Assembly (NCBI RefSeq): GCF_011440305.1
Contig: NZ_JAAOIW010000011.1
Location: forward strand, 1 to 64,000
Source of the DNA: Paenibacillus agricola
Lineage (GTDB): Bacteria > Bacillota > Bacilli > Paenibacillales > NBRC-103111
Direction of reading: 5' to 3'
DNA: 64,000 bases
The position numbers and the translations under genes are program-made. Positions 8,927 through 17,260 of the stretch are shown piece after piece; position 1 is the stretch's first letter, and each line of letters begins with the position of its first letter. The notes below the pieces were generated by a model. The model made no database searches. It had not been told where the DNA came from and saw only the letters and a program-made list of their open reading frames with translations.

Positions 8927-9182
8927 CTACTTTCCAAATATCCAAGAACGGCACTTTTGTTACATCTCCATACCTGCTGATATGAACTGTTCTAGTTCGG
9001 GCATCCATCTCCCTGATCCGCCCTCTTACTTGCTCTGTCTGCCCCCAGACAGTTAATAGCACTTCTTGATCCTCCTGTTTCGCTTCTACTAACTTTTCGC
9101 TTAACTCTTCCAGTTCAAATTCATCCCGTGTTGGTCTTTTAGCAATTGAATTCTTTCCAATGGTTTTAGCTAGTTTGGCCAT
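8910..9182 (-). CDS. YolD-like protein
   Basis: 90 aa; the N-terminus is followed by RDEFELEELSEKLVEA and then a small beta domain (VLLTVWGQTEQVRGRI), the pattern of YolD-like proteins, which are encoded beside UvrX/DinB-type polymerases on Bacillus plasmids and prophages. The ATG at 9182 is 8 nt after AAGGAG; that ribosome site overlaps the end of the preceding gene, so the two are translationally coupled. Last gene of the SOS-box operon. Its molecular role in the family is unsettled. Confidence 0.75.
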   Translation of the reverse strand: MAKLAKTIGKNSIAKRPTRDEFELEELSEKLVEAKQEDQEVLLTVWGQTEQVRGRIREMDARTRTVHISRYGDVTKVPFLDIWKVESPGA

Positions 9183-9187
9183 TTCAA

Positions 9188-9670
9188 TCACTCCTTCATA
9201 TTGTTTAACAAAGCTTTTACGTAGTTGCCCATCATAACACTGATCTTAGCTTTAACTACATCCCTCATTATCGCGAATGGGTACTCATAACCCCGACATA
9301 TAAACTTGTAATTGAGATCCTCATCGGGACGGATGTCTTCAAAAACCCTTATTTTCCTAGCCTTGAGCTCATTTTTATTTTTTACCATTTCAGTATGAAT
9401 ACGATGCATCAGTATCTGAGTCGCAGCTATGTAATATCGTCTGAGCATATTGGTAGATACTTCGAATTCTTTCCCATTCTTCTCTATCATGGTCAGCATC
9501 ATCGGTAGAAGGATTGAATTGAGAATCATCTCATGTTCCTCGGCGGTTGGCTTCTGCACCTGGACAACTTCCGGTGCTGGATCATGTCTTTTTATTAATG
9601 CCTCTTTATGCTGCGGTAACATCATTCTTGACGACTCCCAGCGACCGTTGCCTTCGAGTTTTTTGCTCAT
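9188..9670 (-). CDS. Hypothetical protein in the SOS operon, 160 aa
   Basis: Soluble, largely helical protein; a middle section (about 48-70) is Met/Leu-rich and the C-terminus is basic. I do not recognise a family. The GGAGGT ribosome site lies in the last codons of the polymerase remnant and its stop overlaps the ribosome site of the YolD-like gene, so all three are one coupled operon. The LexA-type box upstream implies induction on DNA damage. Confidence 0.6.
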   Translation of the reverse strand: MSKKLEGNGRWESSRMMLPQHKEALIKRHDPAPEVVQVQKPTAEEHEMILNSILLPMMLTMIEKNGKEFEVSTNMLRRYYIAATQILMHRIHTEMVKNKNELKARKIRVFEDIRPDEDLNYKFICRGYEYPFAIMRDVVKAKISVMMGNYVKALLNNMKE

Positions 9671-9672
9671 TT

Positions 9673-10143
9673 TTAGATACCTCCAATTTTAAGAGCTCTA
9701 CGCTGTGCTTGCCCCGCGGCACCGAAGGATGAAACTCTGGCAATTGCTGCGCTGCCGAATCGATCCTTGATGTAGTCTATCGCCTTTTCCATTGTTCGCT
9801 GCCTTTCCTGGTCTTCTAACATTGTGATTTGATATTCTGCGTCCTCCACTAACCAGCTGATCGTCACGCCAGCTCTACGCACCGGCATGCCGTCCCAAAA
9901 CTGATAAAACAACTTACGGGCAGCCTCGTATACCGTGTTTGTGATATTCGTTGGATCTGGCATGATCATCTGCCTTGAGAAACCTGTAGGAGCATCGAAC
10001 GGACTACACATACACCCCACGGTTACGGTAGATTCCATATAGCGCTCACGCTCAGCAGTAGTGACTCCATACGATTTAGCCCCAGCCACTACAACCGGTC
10101 TATCCTTGTATTCTAGCATTATGACTGATTGCTTATTCTTCAT
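9673..10143 (-). pseudogene. UvrX/DinB-type Y-family polymerase, internally deleted
   Basis: 156 aa instead of the usual about 410. The beginning (EYKDRPVVVAG, AKSYGVTTAER) matches the finger/palm start of UvrX-like polymerases. From about residue 37 it jumps to the little-finger region (RYMESTVTVGC, TGFSRQMIMPDPTNITN, DGMPVRRAGVT) and runs to a normal C-terminus. The palm residues that coordinate metal, including the SxDE motif, are gone, so no polymerase activity is expected. The frame is intact and has a good ribosome site (AAGGAG, 8 nt), so the little-finger part may still be made. Confidence 0.7.
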
Positions 10144-10297
10144 CGGACCAGCTCCTTAAATGGTTGTATTATATTTCCAGAATATTTTCATTTATAAATG
10201 TCCTGAGTTCTTTATTTGCAAAGCATTGTATGCACTTTTTGAGATTGTTTCCCTAAACACCTTCACGAACATTCATTCTTATTATACCCAATATACA

Positions 10298-10309
10298 GAA
10301 CAAATGTTC
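10298..10309 (-). promoter_or_regulatory. LexA (SOS) box and promoter of the UvrX-remnant operon
   Basis: GAACAAATGTTC is a perfect dyad matching the Firmicutes LexA/DinR core GAAC-N4-GTTC. It lies about 11 bp upstream of a minus-strand TATAAT (near 10282-10287) and so covers the -35 region. A second half-site (CGAAC) lies around 10266-10270. The start codon is at 10143. Confidence 0.7.
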
Positions 10310-10401
10310 TAATTTCTATAGGTATTTATTAGGTTATTATTTATACGGAGAGGTATTGGGATAAAATCATTATAAATAAGGGATTAGGTAGCGATTTGTG
10401 A

Positions 10402-10522
10402 GCTGCTGCTGCATGTACCACTGCTTTCTTGACGCTGATCGATGCCCGTCCGCATCCGGAAGAAACTGATGCAGAAAATAAAGCATTAGACTGCTTGAGC
10501 CGGCGGCATGCGCTCTCTTAAT
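10402..10522 (+). pseudogene. Decayed coding fragment
   Basis: A 38-codon frame with coding-like composition (TAFLTLIDARPHPEETDAEN) has a stop immediately before it and no start codon. GC content is higher than the flanks. Origin unknown. Confidence 0.25.
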
Positions 10523-10587
10523 CAAAAACTTCATTATGTCCGAACATGAGATCTCCTTGAATTACTTACTTATTGTATATATTTAAT

Positions 10588-10632
10588 AAAAGGCAGCCCA
10601 AACTTGGTTAAAGTTTTGGACTGCCTTTTTTT
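10588..10632 (+). terminator. Strong plus-strand terminator
   Basis: Stem AAAAGGCAGCCCAAA with TTTTGGACTGCCTTTT and a run of eight T. No intact plus-strand gene precedes it, so it may have served the decayed fragment at 10402. Confidence 0.7.
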
Positions 10633-10768
10633 TAGGTATTTTCTGATTTTATGGCGTTACAATGGTGTTCAATGCTAGTGAAGTAATCTGCACTTATCCA
10701 ACTCGTTTTCGCTCCGTTGTACCATTGAACACGAATGTCCCCATTCATTTTGTCAAATTGATTGCGTT

Positions 10769-11245
10769 TCACTGAAAGGTAATGCTATTTTGAGAAGGAT
10801 CATAATTGAGCTTGTAACCGCCTAACTCATAAACAAACCGCAAGGGAAAATACCCTTTTTGCAGTTCCGTCTTTATTGTATCGGTCAGTCCTTGTGCCGC
10901 TCCTTCGAGATCAATATAATTGCGATTGCCTGTCGAAATCGTGACCTCATTGTGACTACCATTGTTAATTACTACTTTTGATGTATTTATTTCTTCTCTA
11001 TAAGACCATTTATCAACAAGCGGTAATGCATTGTCTGTTAAAATGTAGAGAGAATCTCCAACCATTTTGCACCGGATTGAAACACCTGTAATGTAATCAT
11101 TATTATACAGAGTTACTGTATGATTTTCGTTGACGCCGGATAAAACAATCTTCGTTTCCTTGTGGTCGGTCGCGATTGCCGAACCAGCAAAGGAGACCGA
11201 AAGAAACAGCAGAGCCATTAGCAAAGAAATTGATTTCACTTTCAT
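10769..11245 (-). CDS. Secreted protein, copper-amine-oxidase-N-like
   Basis: 158 aa with a clear signal peptide (MKVKSISLLMALLFL, cleavage after the SAIA region near residue 25). The C-terminal part (ELQKGYFPLRFVYELGG then a closing strand ending SITF) resembles the copper amine oxidase N-terminal-like domain that is common in secreted Paenibacillus proteins and is not itself catalytic. GGGGGA precedes the ATG. It probably acts outside the cell; it is the last of a leftward run of surface genes. Assignment to the domain is moderate. Confidence 0.55.
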   Translation of the reverse strand: MKVKSISLLMALLFLSVSFAGSAIATDHKETKIVLSGVNENHTVTLYNNDYITGVSIRCKMVGDSLYILTDNALPLVDKWSYREEINTSKVVINNGSHNEVTISTGNRNYIDLEGAAQGLTDTIKTELQKGYFPLRFVYELGGYKLNYDPSQNSITFQ

Positions 11246-11310
11246 TAGTAAATCCCCCTAATTTTTTTAGTGTAATTCTTATCGCCAAGCTTCAAAGAAA
11301 AAGCTATTGT

Positions 11311-12039
11311 CTACTTCTGGAGCAACTCTGTTTCTATCAGTACTTGCGCGCTGTATTCGGTCCTATATATGCCCACTTGTTGTCCTAATTGATATTTGCT
11401 GGAATTATCGTTATGGATAACCTCCGCATTATTTTTGAAATGTATTGTGTATTCTAATATCATTACGGGCTCTTTAAAATCAATATCTATAATAACTGAA
11501 TAATTATCACTCGTTTTAATTTTGGTTCGTGTGTCAGCAGCTGATTTCACTTCTATATACTGTATCGGTAGATTTAGTTTCATGGTAGATAATTGTGTAG
11601 TGGGATCAATAATCTCCTCAGATTTGAATTGATCAAAATTCAGATTTATCTGATTAGTTAAATTGTGTGTCGGTATCACCAATGACCCTGAAAAATTTAC
11701 ATCACCAAATACCTCTTTTGGGATAAAAGTAATATTTTCTTGAATATTTGTTTTTCTTAAATCCAGTTTTGCTTTCAATTCTTCTGAGTAGACACTTTCC
11801 AAAACAGTGGGAAGGATTAGTTTATGGCCAAAACCTTCTCTGTCATATACACGTTGATATACTGAATTATTTACTGAACGATGAGCAGCTGCTCGATAAA
11901 CTGCATCATACACTGAAGTATTTACAATGCCCGAGTTGTCAGCTTCGACAACACTATTATTAAAAAATAGGGATAGTAGAAAGATGAAAAAAACAGCTTT
12001 AGTAATCAAATCCTTCATATCTTTTTTAATACCGCTCAT
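11311..12039 (-). CDS. Secreted hypothetical protein, 242 aa
   Basis: A hydrophobic segment near residues 12-30 (AVFFIFLLSLFF) is a signal peptide or anchor. The mature part has a tyrosine/valine-rich start (VYDAVYRAAAHRSV) and then mostly beta-strand sequence. No cysteine, no enzyme motif and no family I recognise. AGGAGG lies 9 nt before the ATG. It follows the ATPase-like gene after a G-rich intergenic tract and is probably co-transcribed with it. Confidence 0.6.
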   Translation of the reverse strand: MSGIKKDMKDLITKAVFFIFLLSLFFNNSVVEADNSGIVNTSVYDAVYRAAAHRSVNNSVYQRVYDREGFGHKLILPTVLESVYSEELKAKLDLRKTNIQENITFIPKEVFGDVNFSGSLVIPTHNLTNQINLNFDQFKSEEIIDPTTQLSTMKLNLPIQYIEVKSAADTRTKIKTSDNYSVIIDIDFKEPVMILEYTIHFKNNAEVIHNDNSSKYQLGQQVGIYRTEYSAQVLIETELLQK

Positions 12040-12078
12040 TATTGAGATCCTCCTGATTTTCCGCTAACTCCACTTCCA

Positions 12079-12099
12079 CCCCTACCCCTACCCCTACCC
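12079..12099 (-). other. G-quadruplex-capable tract
   Basis: On the coding (minus) strand four G-runs (GGG, GGGG, GGGG, GGGG) are separated by TA. The tract lies just after the stop of the gene ending at 12104, inside a continuation frame that would encode Gly/Arg repeats if the ribosome slipped one base at the preceding AAAATTTT. Confidence 0.75.
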
Positions 12100-12103
12100 A
12101 ATC

Positions 12104-13138
12104 TTAAAATTTTATCAGCTCTCGATTTCCTTTATTTATCAACAATGCTTCACCTGGATTAAGGTATTCTCGGATCTGCGGATCAGTAGATTCATGGGAG
12201 CCGAATGCCAATACATAGGGGAACATCGGGGATAATTGTTTATAGTAACTTTCAAAAATTCGATGAAATTCAATGGTCATAATAATGACGTTAATATTTT
12301 CTTCATTTGCCTGCGACACCCATTTCATAAATTGCAAAAGATCTAATTCAAATAGAATAGGCTCGCCATTGAACACAATATAATCATAGCCTGTTATAGG
12401 ATCTGAATTCAGTAAATCTGTCAAAAGGCTTATCAATAAGTTATAATAATGCTCATTGTATCGAGTTGGGAACGTGACGCAGGTAATCCCTGGTGAAGTC
12501 ACTTCTATCTCGAAATCTTGTATAGGAATGGTTCGCCCCCCCATTTTTCTTGTATACATATTAAATTCCCCGTATGTATCAATAATTAGAATACTCCCTC
12601 CCTTTATCAGGAGAGAATTTATCAAATCCATCAATACGAATGTCCTCTCGCTACTAATGTCACCAACAACCAAAAGATTGCTTTTCAGAACTTCGGTTCG
12701 AGGATGCAGCATTATTGCCTCGCTCATTCCTTCATTAATTGCTATCAAATTATTTTCCATTCTTTTTAGGTTATCGTTTTGAACGAGCTTAACATAGTCG
12801 CCGCCATTATTACCTTTTAGGTACATAACATTAGCGTTAAGGTTCTCGCCTCTTTTAGCTATCTCTCCATTCGCCGTAGCTAACGCTTTTTCGGTCTTCT
12901 CTAACCTCTTTAGGAGATAGGATATATCTGATTGGGAGTTATTAATAAAATTTAAATCTTCTTCAATACCCTCATATACACCTGAAATTGATATCAAGGT
13001 ATCACCTAGATAGCTACACTCATCGTCACCGTCAAAGACTAGATTACGTTCCGAAACAGCAGCTTGTCGTAGTTTAATCTCTGAGATACGTTTATCTACA
13101 ATCGGAGTTAGTTTAACTAATTTTGTCTGTTTTTCCAC
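12104..13138 (-). CDS. ATPase-like protein with degenerate P-loop, 344 aa
   Basis: The N-terminal half (about 1-140) is a helical, coiled-coil-like region. The C-terminal half resembles the ATPase core of FtsK/VirB4/HerA-type motors: a strand NLLVVGDIS where the P-loop would be but lacking GKT/S, then GSILIIDTYGEFNMYTRKMGG (compare IDPDGE...LMGG in the VirB4 of this window), and a Walker-B-like strand (YDYIVFNGE). Without a lysine in the P-loop it probably does not hydrolyse ATP; it may be a structural or regulatory paralogue. GTG start behind AAGGTAGG, 9 bp after the preceding gene. Confidence 0.5.
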   Translation of the reverse strand: MEKQTKLVKLTPIVDKRISEIKLRQAAVSERNLVFDGDDECSYLGDTLISISGVYEGIEEDLNFINNSQSDISYLLKRLEKTEKALATANGEIAKRGENLNANVMYLKGNNGGDYVKLVQNDNLKRMENNLIAINEGMSEAIMLHPRTEVLKSNLLVVGDISSERTFVLMDLINSLLIKGGSILIIDTYGEFNMYTRKMGGRTIPIQDFEIEVTSPGITCVTFPTRYNEHYYNLLISLLTDLLNSDPITGYDYIVFNGEPILFELDLLQFMKWVSQANEENINVIIMTIEFHRIFESYYKQLSPMFPYVLAFGSHESTDPQIREYLNPGEALLINKGNRELIKF

Positions 13139-13147
13139 GTTATCTAC

Positions 13148-13519
13148 CTACCTTAATATGAAATTATACAGCTTGTTAGTTAAGTCTTCGCTGTTTTCAT
13201 AGACAATAAAATCGTCAGAAATGACTTTATAAGAAGATGAAGGTTTCTTTGATATATGATGTACGACGACTATCTTAATATTTAGTAGACTAGCCCAACC
13301 TAATTCTATTCCAGAACCTGTAGACGGATAACTTGCTTCGGCTATAACGAGAGCGCAGGAGTTCTTAAAGTACCTTAGAGTATCAAATTGTTCTGCTGAA
13401 TCCTTATGCGGTAGTACAATCTCTTTTATATTAGGGATCAGTGAAGTTAATTGAACTAGAGGGTTATAAAATTCCTCTTTAAAGTCAAAAGAGTTAGAAT
13501 GAGTTGCGTATATATGCAT
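13148..13519 (-). CDS. Nucleoside 2-deoxyribosyltransferase-like protein
   Basis: 123 aa with the small Rossmann-like fold of nucleoside deoxyribosyltransferases: N-terminal strand MHIYATH, then CALVIAEASYPSTGSGIELGWA (about 55-77), in which the E and the GxGxE-type stretch match the nucleotide-handling site, and a strand KIVVVHH. Relatives cleave N-glycosidic bonds of deoxynucleosides or related nucleotides. It sits 9 bp upstream of the degenerate ATPase gene, so the two form a unit. AAGGAGAGG precedes the ATG. Confidence 0.6.
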   Translation of the reverse strand: MHIYATHSNSFDFKEEFYNPLVQLTSLIPNIKEIVLPHKDSAEQFDTLRYFKNSCALVIAEASYPSTGSGIELGWASLLNIKIVVVHHISKKPSSSYKVISDDFIVYENSEDLTNKLYNFILR

Positions 13520-13712
13520 TTGGATAAACCTCTCCTTATGTAACTATAATTAGTTATTTAATTAGATTTTCAATTTCGTCGTCAGTATAATCGGTGGTGC
13601 CGTCGTCTTCAACGTCTTCCGGTAATTCAAGATGTTACGTAGCCTTATAGGGTCATAGGAGAACGATCAATCATTTAAAATTTAGATTATTCGGATTTTA
13701 TGGTGGAATTGA

Positions 13713-13958
13713 TTACATGAAGGTATTTGTTTGATAATCTTCTCTTACTACTCTCATTTTTAAAAGCGATTTTACATGAGCAATTTTATATTTTCTTCCA
13801 GAAACCTTAGCAAAATTATTCGCTGATTGCAGAGCGATCGCGTTAGCCAATTCATCTGAATCTGCTTCAATAATAGCTATATCAGATGACCAGTATCTCG
13901 TTCTTTTCCAAAATAACATCCTCCTTATTTCGTATATCTCCATAACTAAAACGTACAT
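13713..13958 (-). CDS. Hypothetical protein, 81 aa
   Basis: Starts 7 nt after GAGGTG. A basic N-terminal half with an RRMLFWKRTRYW stretch is followed by an alanine-rich helix. No signal peptide and no known motif. Part of the leftward cluster between the WxL gene and the ATPase-like gene. Confidence 0.5.
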   Translation of the reverse strand: MYVLVMEIYEIRRMLFWKRTRYWSSDIAIIEADSDELANAIALQSANNFAKVSGRKYKIAHVKSLLKMRVVREDYQTNTFM

Positions 13959-14069
13959 TTTTAAACACCTCGCATTTACATGTGATGATATCCATTTTCT
14001 TGAAATAATGATTTATGTGGACGTTAACAATCACCACATAATCCGAAGATCCAAATTTTATAGCTATAA

Positions 14070-14288
14070 CTAAACAAATAATGTTAAAAGAAAATGTTTT
14101 TTCAACAATGAAAACTCTTTATCTTTACCACCAATTCGTTCTAAATAAATTTTTCTTTTCTTACCATTATCATTTTCTATGACAAACCCACCTTCAAAAA
14201 TTTCCAACACTACATAGCAACAGCCTTTCGTGTGATTTAGTTTATCTGAATACCCAATATCAATATTACAATGCAGCACTTCTTTCAT
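14070..14288 (-). CDS. Hypothetical protein, 72 aa
   Basis: The ATG at 14288 has GGGAG 8 nt upstream, preferred to the TTG at 14306. Small beta-rich protein with GCCYVVLEIFEGGFVIEN then a basic segment KKRKIYLERI; it resembles small SH3-like barrels, but no family is assigned. Confidence 0.45.
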   Translation of the reverse strand: MKEVLHCNIDIGYSDKLNHTKGCCYVVLEIFEGGFVIENDNGKKRKIYLERIGGKDKEFSLLKKHFLLTLFV

Positions 14289-14349
14289 AACTATTTCTCC
14301 CAACAATGTTGTTCACTTGAATGCATAGTTCTTCCCCTCTCCGGCAGAA

Positions 14350-15006
14350 CTAAATACCTGTTCCCAAGGTGTATGTAAACGTTGCAGTGTAGGATCCATC
14401 CAACAAACCAACGTCACTACCTACAGAATAATTGCTAGTTCCTGGTGCTGACAGAGTTTTCACTTTTCCGGATTTCGGTAGACGTAAAATGAAATTAATA
14501 TCTGTTTGGTACTCTCCCATTCCATATCCAGCATCTGCGACAATCATCTGAGTCGGGCCTGTGCCCAAGGTTACCAATGAATCACCGACTTTCTTTGGAC
14601 CATGGGTAGCATCTTCGGCTTGTCCTGCATCAGCGTTCCGATATACACTCCAGACCGAGGCATCTAAGTACCCGGACGAGAACCCAACCGTCATCGTGGA
14701 TCCTCCAGCACTGTTAGTTTTGTCTGGTAAAGCTACACTTTCAAAGTCACTTACAGCTATCGATAGTGACCAGCCTCCACCCGTACCTCTAGAATCATTG
14801 ATTAACGGATGTATATTTTTTTCAGTGGTAACCACTGTAGAAGCGGAAATTACAGCTGCAGGAAGTACTAATGTCTCTGGTGTTACAGATAAGCTGCCCC
14901 CAGTAAAACTCGTGCTGATTTGAGATGTAGTATCTGCGAATACCGTTGTAGTTGCTGCTGCAAAGATAATACTTGCTAAAAGAGAACTAATGATTTTTTT
15001 CTTCAT
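14350..15006 (-). CDS. WxL-domain cell-surface protein
   Basis: 218 aa. A signal peptide (KKKIISSLLASIIFAAATT, cleavage after VFA near residue 25) leads into a WxL domain: GGGWSLSIAVSDF holds the first W-x-L motif and the protein ends GSYTATFTYTLG, the usual closing strand. WxL domains bind peptidoglycan non-covalently and work with DUF916-type partner proteins, one of which lies 131 bp upstream. The ATG at 15006 is 11 nt from AAGGAGG; a TTG at 15012 is 5 nt from it and also possible. Being next to a type IV secretion operon suggests a role in surface contact; that is inference. Confidence 0.8.
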   Translation of the reverse strand: MKKKIISSLLASIIFAAATTTVFADTTSQISTSFTGGSLSVTPETLVLPAAVISASTVVTTEKNIHPLINDSRGTGGGWSLSIAVSDFESVALPDKTNSAGGSTMTVGFSSGYLDASVWSVYRNADAGQAEDATHGPKKVGDSLVTLGTGPTQMIVADAGYGMGEYQTDINFILRLPKSGKVKTLSAPGTSNYSVGSDVGLLDGSYTATFTYTLGTGI

Positions 15007-15143
15007 TAACAATATTTCCTCCTTATGTTGGCTTTTTATAACGAAACATTCTATTCAGAATTGCGTTTGCTTTACATCAGCTTGCTGGAGAGGGAAAGAA
15101 CTATGCATTCAAATATCAAAATCATATAGAGATAAACCATAAA

Positions 15144-16166
15144 CTACTCTACATTAGGATATGTTTCTTTCTTTTTTCTTTTCTTTGAAAACAATAAGAT
15201 GAGAACTATGACTAATAACAAAATGATCCCAGATTGCATGATCCACTGAAAAGTATTTGGTTCATCGACAACACCCGTAACATCGATTTTGTTTTCTACC
15301 AGATCTTCTTTAGCTTTACTCACTTCTTGTTTACTAACACTAAATGTAAACTGCTGTTTCTCTGTACGTTCTGAATAGCTAACTACAGCTTCTGCGGTGT
15401 ATGTTCCTGGTGCAAGCAACTTATTACCAGTTAAAGATTGGAACTCAGAAGTTCCATGATAAAAGGAAAGGCCCTTATCATTGCTAACCCGCTCCACTTC
15501 AGCTCCTTTACTATCCTTGGTAATTACTGAAAAGGTCGGGTGTTCTAAAATGGTTCCTTTATTGCTTAAACTTAATAGGTATGTTGGCTTGCCAGTCGTA
15601 TCATAATCATAGGCGAACTGATCAATACTAATTTTGTGTGTAGCGTTATTCTTATCAATTTCTATGACAATTTGTTTACCTTCTTCTGTATTTGCTGGAC
15701 CACTGACACCTACCATTTGTCCATTTATTTCTGCTTTGGTATTAACCGTACCCACATTCTTTCGTAATGCCACAGCGAGCAGTATATATTGGCCCGGCTT
15801 GGTTTCGCTTGGCACAGTAACGGAGTATGCAATTTCTCTAACTTCACCCGGCTCTAAAGTTGCATTTACCACATCACCACTCGCCCAAGCACCTGCAAGC
15901 TTCCTAACGTCACCAGGCTTTCCATACATTAAACCACCAGCAGGGGCGGTTAGCTGGTCTGAAAGATACACAACTCCTTCATCTCGTTCTTTACCCTGAT
16001 TAAATACCTTAAACTTAAAAATCTTAGTTTCTCCTGGTGACATTTTTGTTTGGTAAGAATCAGTAGTAGAATCGGAAGGAGCAATATTAAACCCTGCATG
16101 CGCTATAGTACTTAATGTCATTGACATCACTGCGGTACTGATCATTACTTTCAAAAACCTAGACAT
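15144..16166 (-). CDS. DUF916-type WxL-interacting membrane protein
   Basis: 340 aa: signal peptide (about 1-24, ending AHA), a DUF916-like beta domain (about 25-140, FNIAPSDSTTDSYQTKMSPG then GQYILLAVAL), a second Ig-like domain (about 150-280), one transmembrane helix (about 308-330, IILLLVIVLILLF) and a basic KKRKKK tail. This is the standard plan of WxL-interacting proteins, which anchor WxL proteins and bind peptidoglycan or host matrix. GGAAGGA lies 8 nt before the ATG. The transcript starts near 16302 and must pass the leader terminator described next. Confidence 0.8.
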   Translation of the reverse strand: MSRFLKVMISTAVMSMTLSTIAHAGFNIAPSDSTTDSYQTKMSPGETKIFKFKVFNQGKERDEGVVYLSDQLTAPAGGLMYGKPGDVRKLAGAWASGDVVNATLEPGEVREIAYSVTVPSETKPGQYILLAVALRKNVGTVNTKAEINGQMVGVSGPANTEEGKQIVIEIDKNNATHKISIDQFAYDYDTTGKPTYLLSLSNKGTILEHPTFSVITKDSKGAEVERVSNDKGLSFYHGTSEFQSLTGNKLLAPGTYTAEAVVSYSERTEKQQFTFSVSKQEVSKAKEDLVENKIDVTGVVDEPNTFQWIMQSGIILLLVIVLILLFSKKRKKKETYPNVE

Positions 16167-16237
16167 ACTTATGATCCTTCCTTCTCTAAAATCTAAATGT
16201 TTAAGTTCATATCGTTAGTTTTTTTACAAAAAAACTC

Positions 16238-16336
16238 AAAAAAAAACGCGAATCACCCTTATAAAGGGCAAATTCGCGTCTTCCGCTCACATATTGAACT
16301 ATATTCTTATCATACTATATAATCTAAAAACTGCAA
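16238..16336 (-). promoter_or_regulatory. Promoter plus leader attenuator A (surface operon)
   Basis: On the minus strand a promoter TTGCAG-16 bp-TATGAT (16331-16336, 16309-16314) predicts a start near 16302. About 14 nt later comes GAGCGGAAGACGC (16276-16288), whose last five bases open a terminator stem ending in nine U (16238-16280). The DUF916 gene starts 72 nt further. The same 13-mer plus terminator arrangement occurs at 25286 and 36583. Confidence 0.7.
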
Positions 16337-16366
16337 AGATTCAAAACCGAGAAATATAAGTATTAA

Positions 16367-16621
16367 TTATCGACAGCTCGCCCTTAACCAAATCCAAAAA
16401 CGGAATAATATAGAATCTGCTCTTAATCCATTAATTGATATTTCAATATAGTTTCGAGTACACGAATGCTTATAGTAATGGATGCCATAACAATCATGGT
16501 ACATGTACATCCAACCTTCTAAATACTTGCCCTTTTTGGCACAATATTTATCAAATGGTCCAAAGGCAATATCAATATCTGTGTGCACAAAATATCCCGC
16601 TTCTTCTAATTCCTTCTTCAT
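16367..16621 (-). CDS. Hypothetical protein, 84 aa
   Basis: Starts 4 nt after GGAGG. Basic, aromatic-rich, with five cysteines; the C-terminus is hydrophobic (ILFRFWIWLRA). No family recognised. Last gene of the leftward secretion operon, 75 bp after the VirB8-like gene. Confidence 0.5.
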   Translation of the reverse strand: MKKELEEAGYFVHTDIDIAFGPFDKYCAKKGKYLEGWMYMYHDCYGIHYYKHSCTRNYIEISINGLRADSILFRFWIWLRASCR

Positions 16622-16696
16622 TCGCCCTCCAATCCGCCGATAATAGTGAGGAGAATTATTGTTGTATTAATTGGGCTACCATTATAAGGCTGTCTC

Positions 16697-17254
16697 TTAT
16701 GATCGATTAATCTCCCTGAAATACCATTGTTTTTGCTGATCATGGGCACTCGTCATTTCAGAAAGTCCGATCGTCAATTTTAATATTTTACCATCTTGTA
16801 ATTCAATCTCTACCTTACAGCTCATGTTACGGCTTATCTCTGCAGGTGGTGTAATCTTAGCAAGCTTCATTTCTCCGATATTGAACAAATGAACATATTC
16901 CTGAATATAGTTTAGCTGGTTTACTGGTTTATCCCTTTCCATTAAATCAAACAGATAATTGGAATCTATCATGGCTCCCGCTTCTTCTAGTCGCCCTTCA
17001 TTAATGAGGCTTAAAAATGATCTTACAACATCTTGTAACCTCTCTCGAGTGGCCGTTGATTTACCGATCAGTGGGCCATCGTTCTCTCCAGACTCTCTAA
17101 CCATTGCGATGACCTGTGGTGATACTTTTGATTCTTCAAGCAATATGGGTAGAGGTATTTTTTTATCTGGTGGATTATGAAAAAGTTTGGGCAATGTAAA
17201 AATGCAGACTAATACAGTTAACCAAAGAATTACAACAATCTTAATAATTCGCAA
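16697..17254 (-). CDS. VirB8/TcpC-like NTF2-fold membrane protein
   Basis: 185 aa with one N-terminal membrane anchor (about 5-22, VVILWLTVLVCIFTL) and an extracytoplasmic domain of about 130 residues with a helix-then-strand order like NTF2-fold VirB8/TcpC proteins (RLQDVVRSFLSLINEGRLEEA then antiparallel strands). Such proteins assemble the core of type IV secretion machines. Identification rests on topology and position rather than strong motifs. TTG start, 6 bp after the wall-hydrolase gene. Confidence 0.55.
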   Translation of the reverse strand: MRIIKIVVILWLTVLVCIFTLPKLFHNPPDKKIPLPILLEESKVSPQVIAMVRESGENDGPLIGKSTATRERLQDVVRSFLSLINEGRLEEAGAMIDSNYLFDLMERDKPVNQLNYIQEYVHLFNIGEMKLAKITPPAEISRNMSCKVEIELQDGKILKLTIGLSEMTSAHDQQKQWYFREINRS

Positions 17255-17260
17255 TATTAA

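Noticed and set aside
12104-13138. Called as VirD4/TcpA coupling protein
   Set aside because: The P-loop lysine is absent, there are no N-terminal membrane helices, and the resemblance is limited to one strand and loop.
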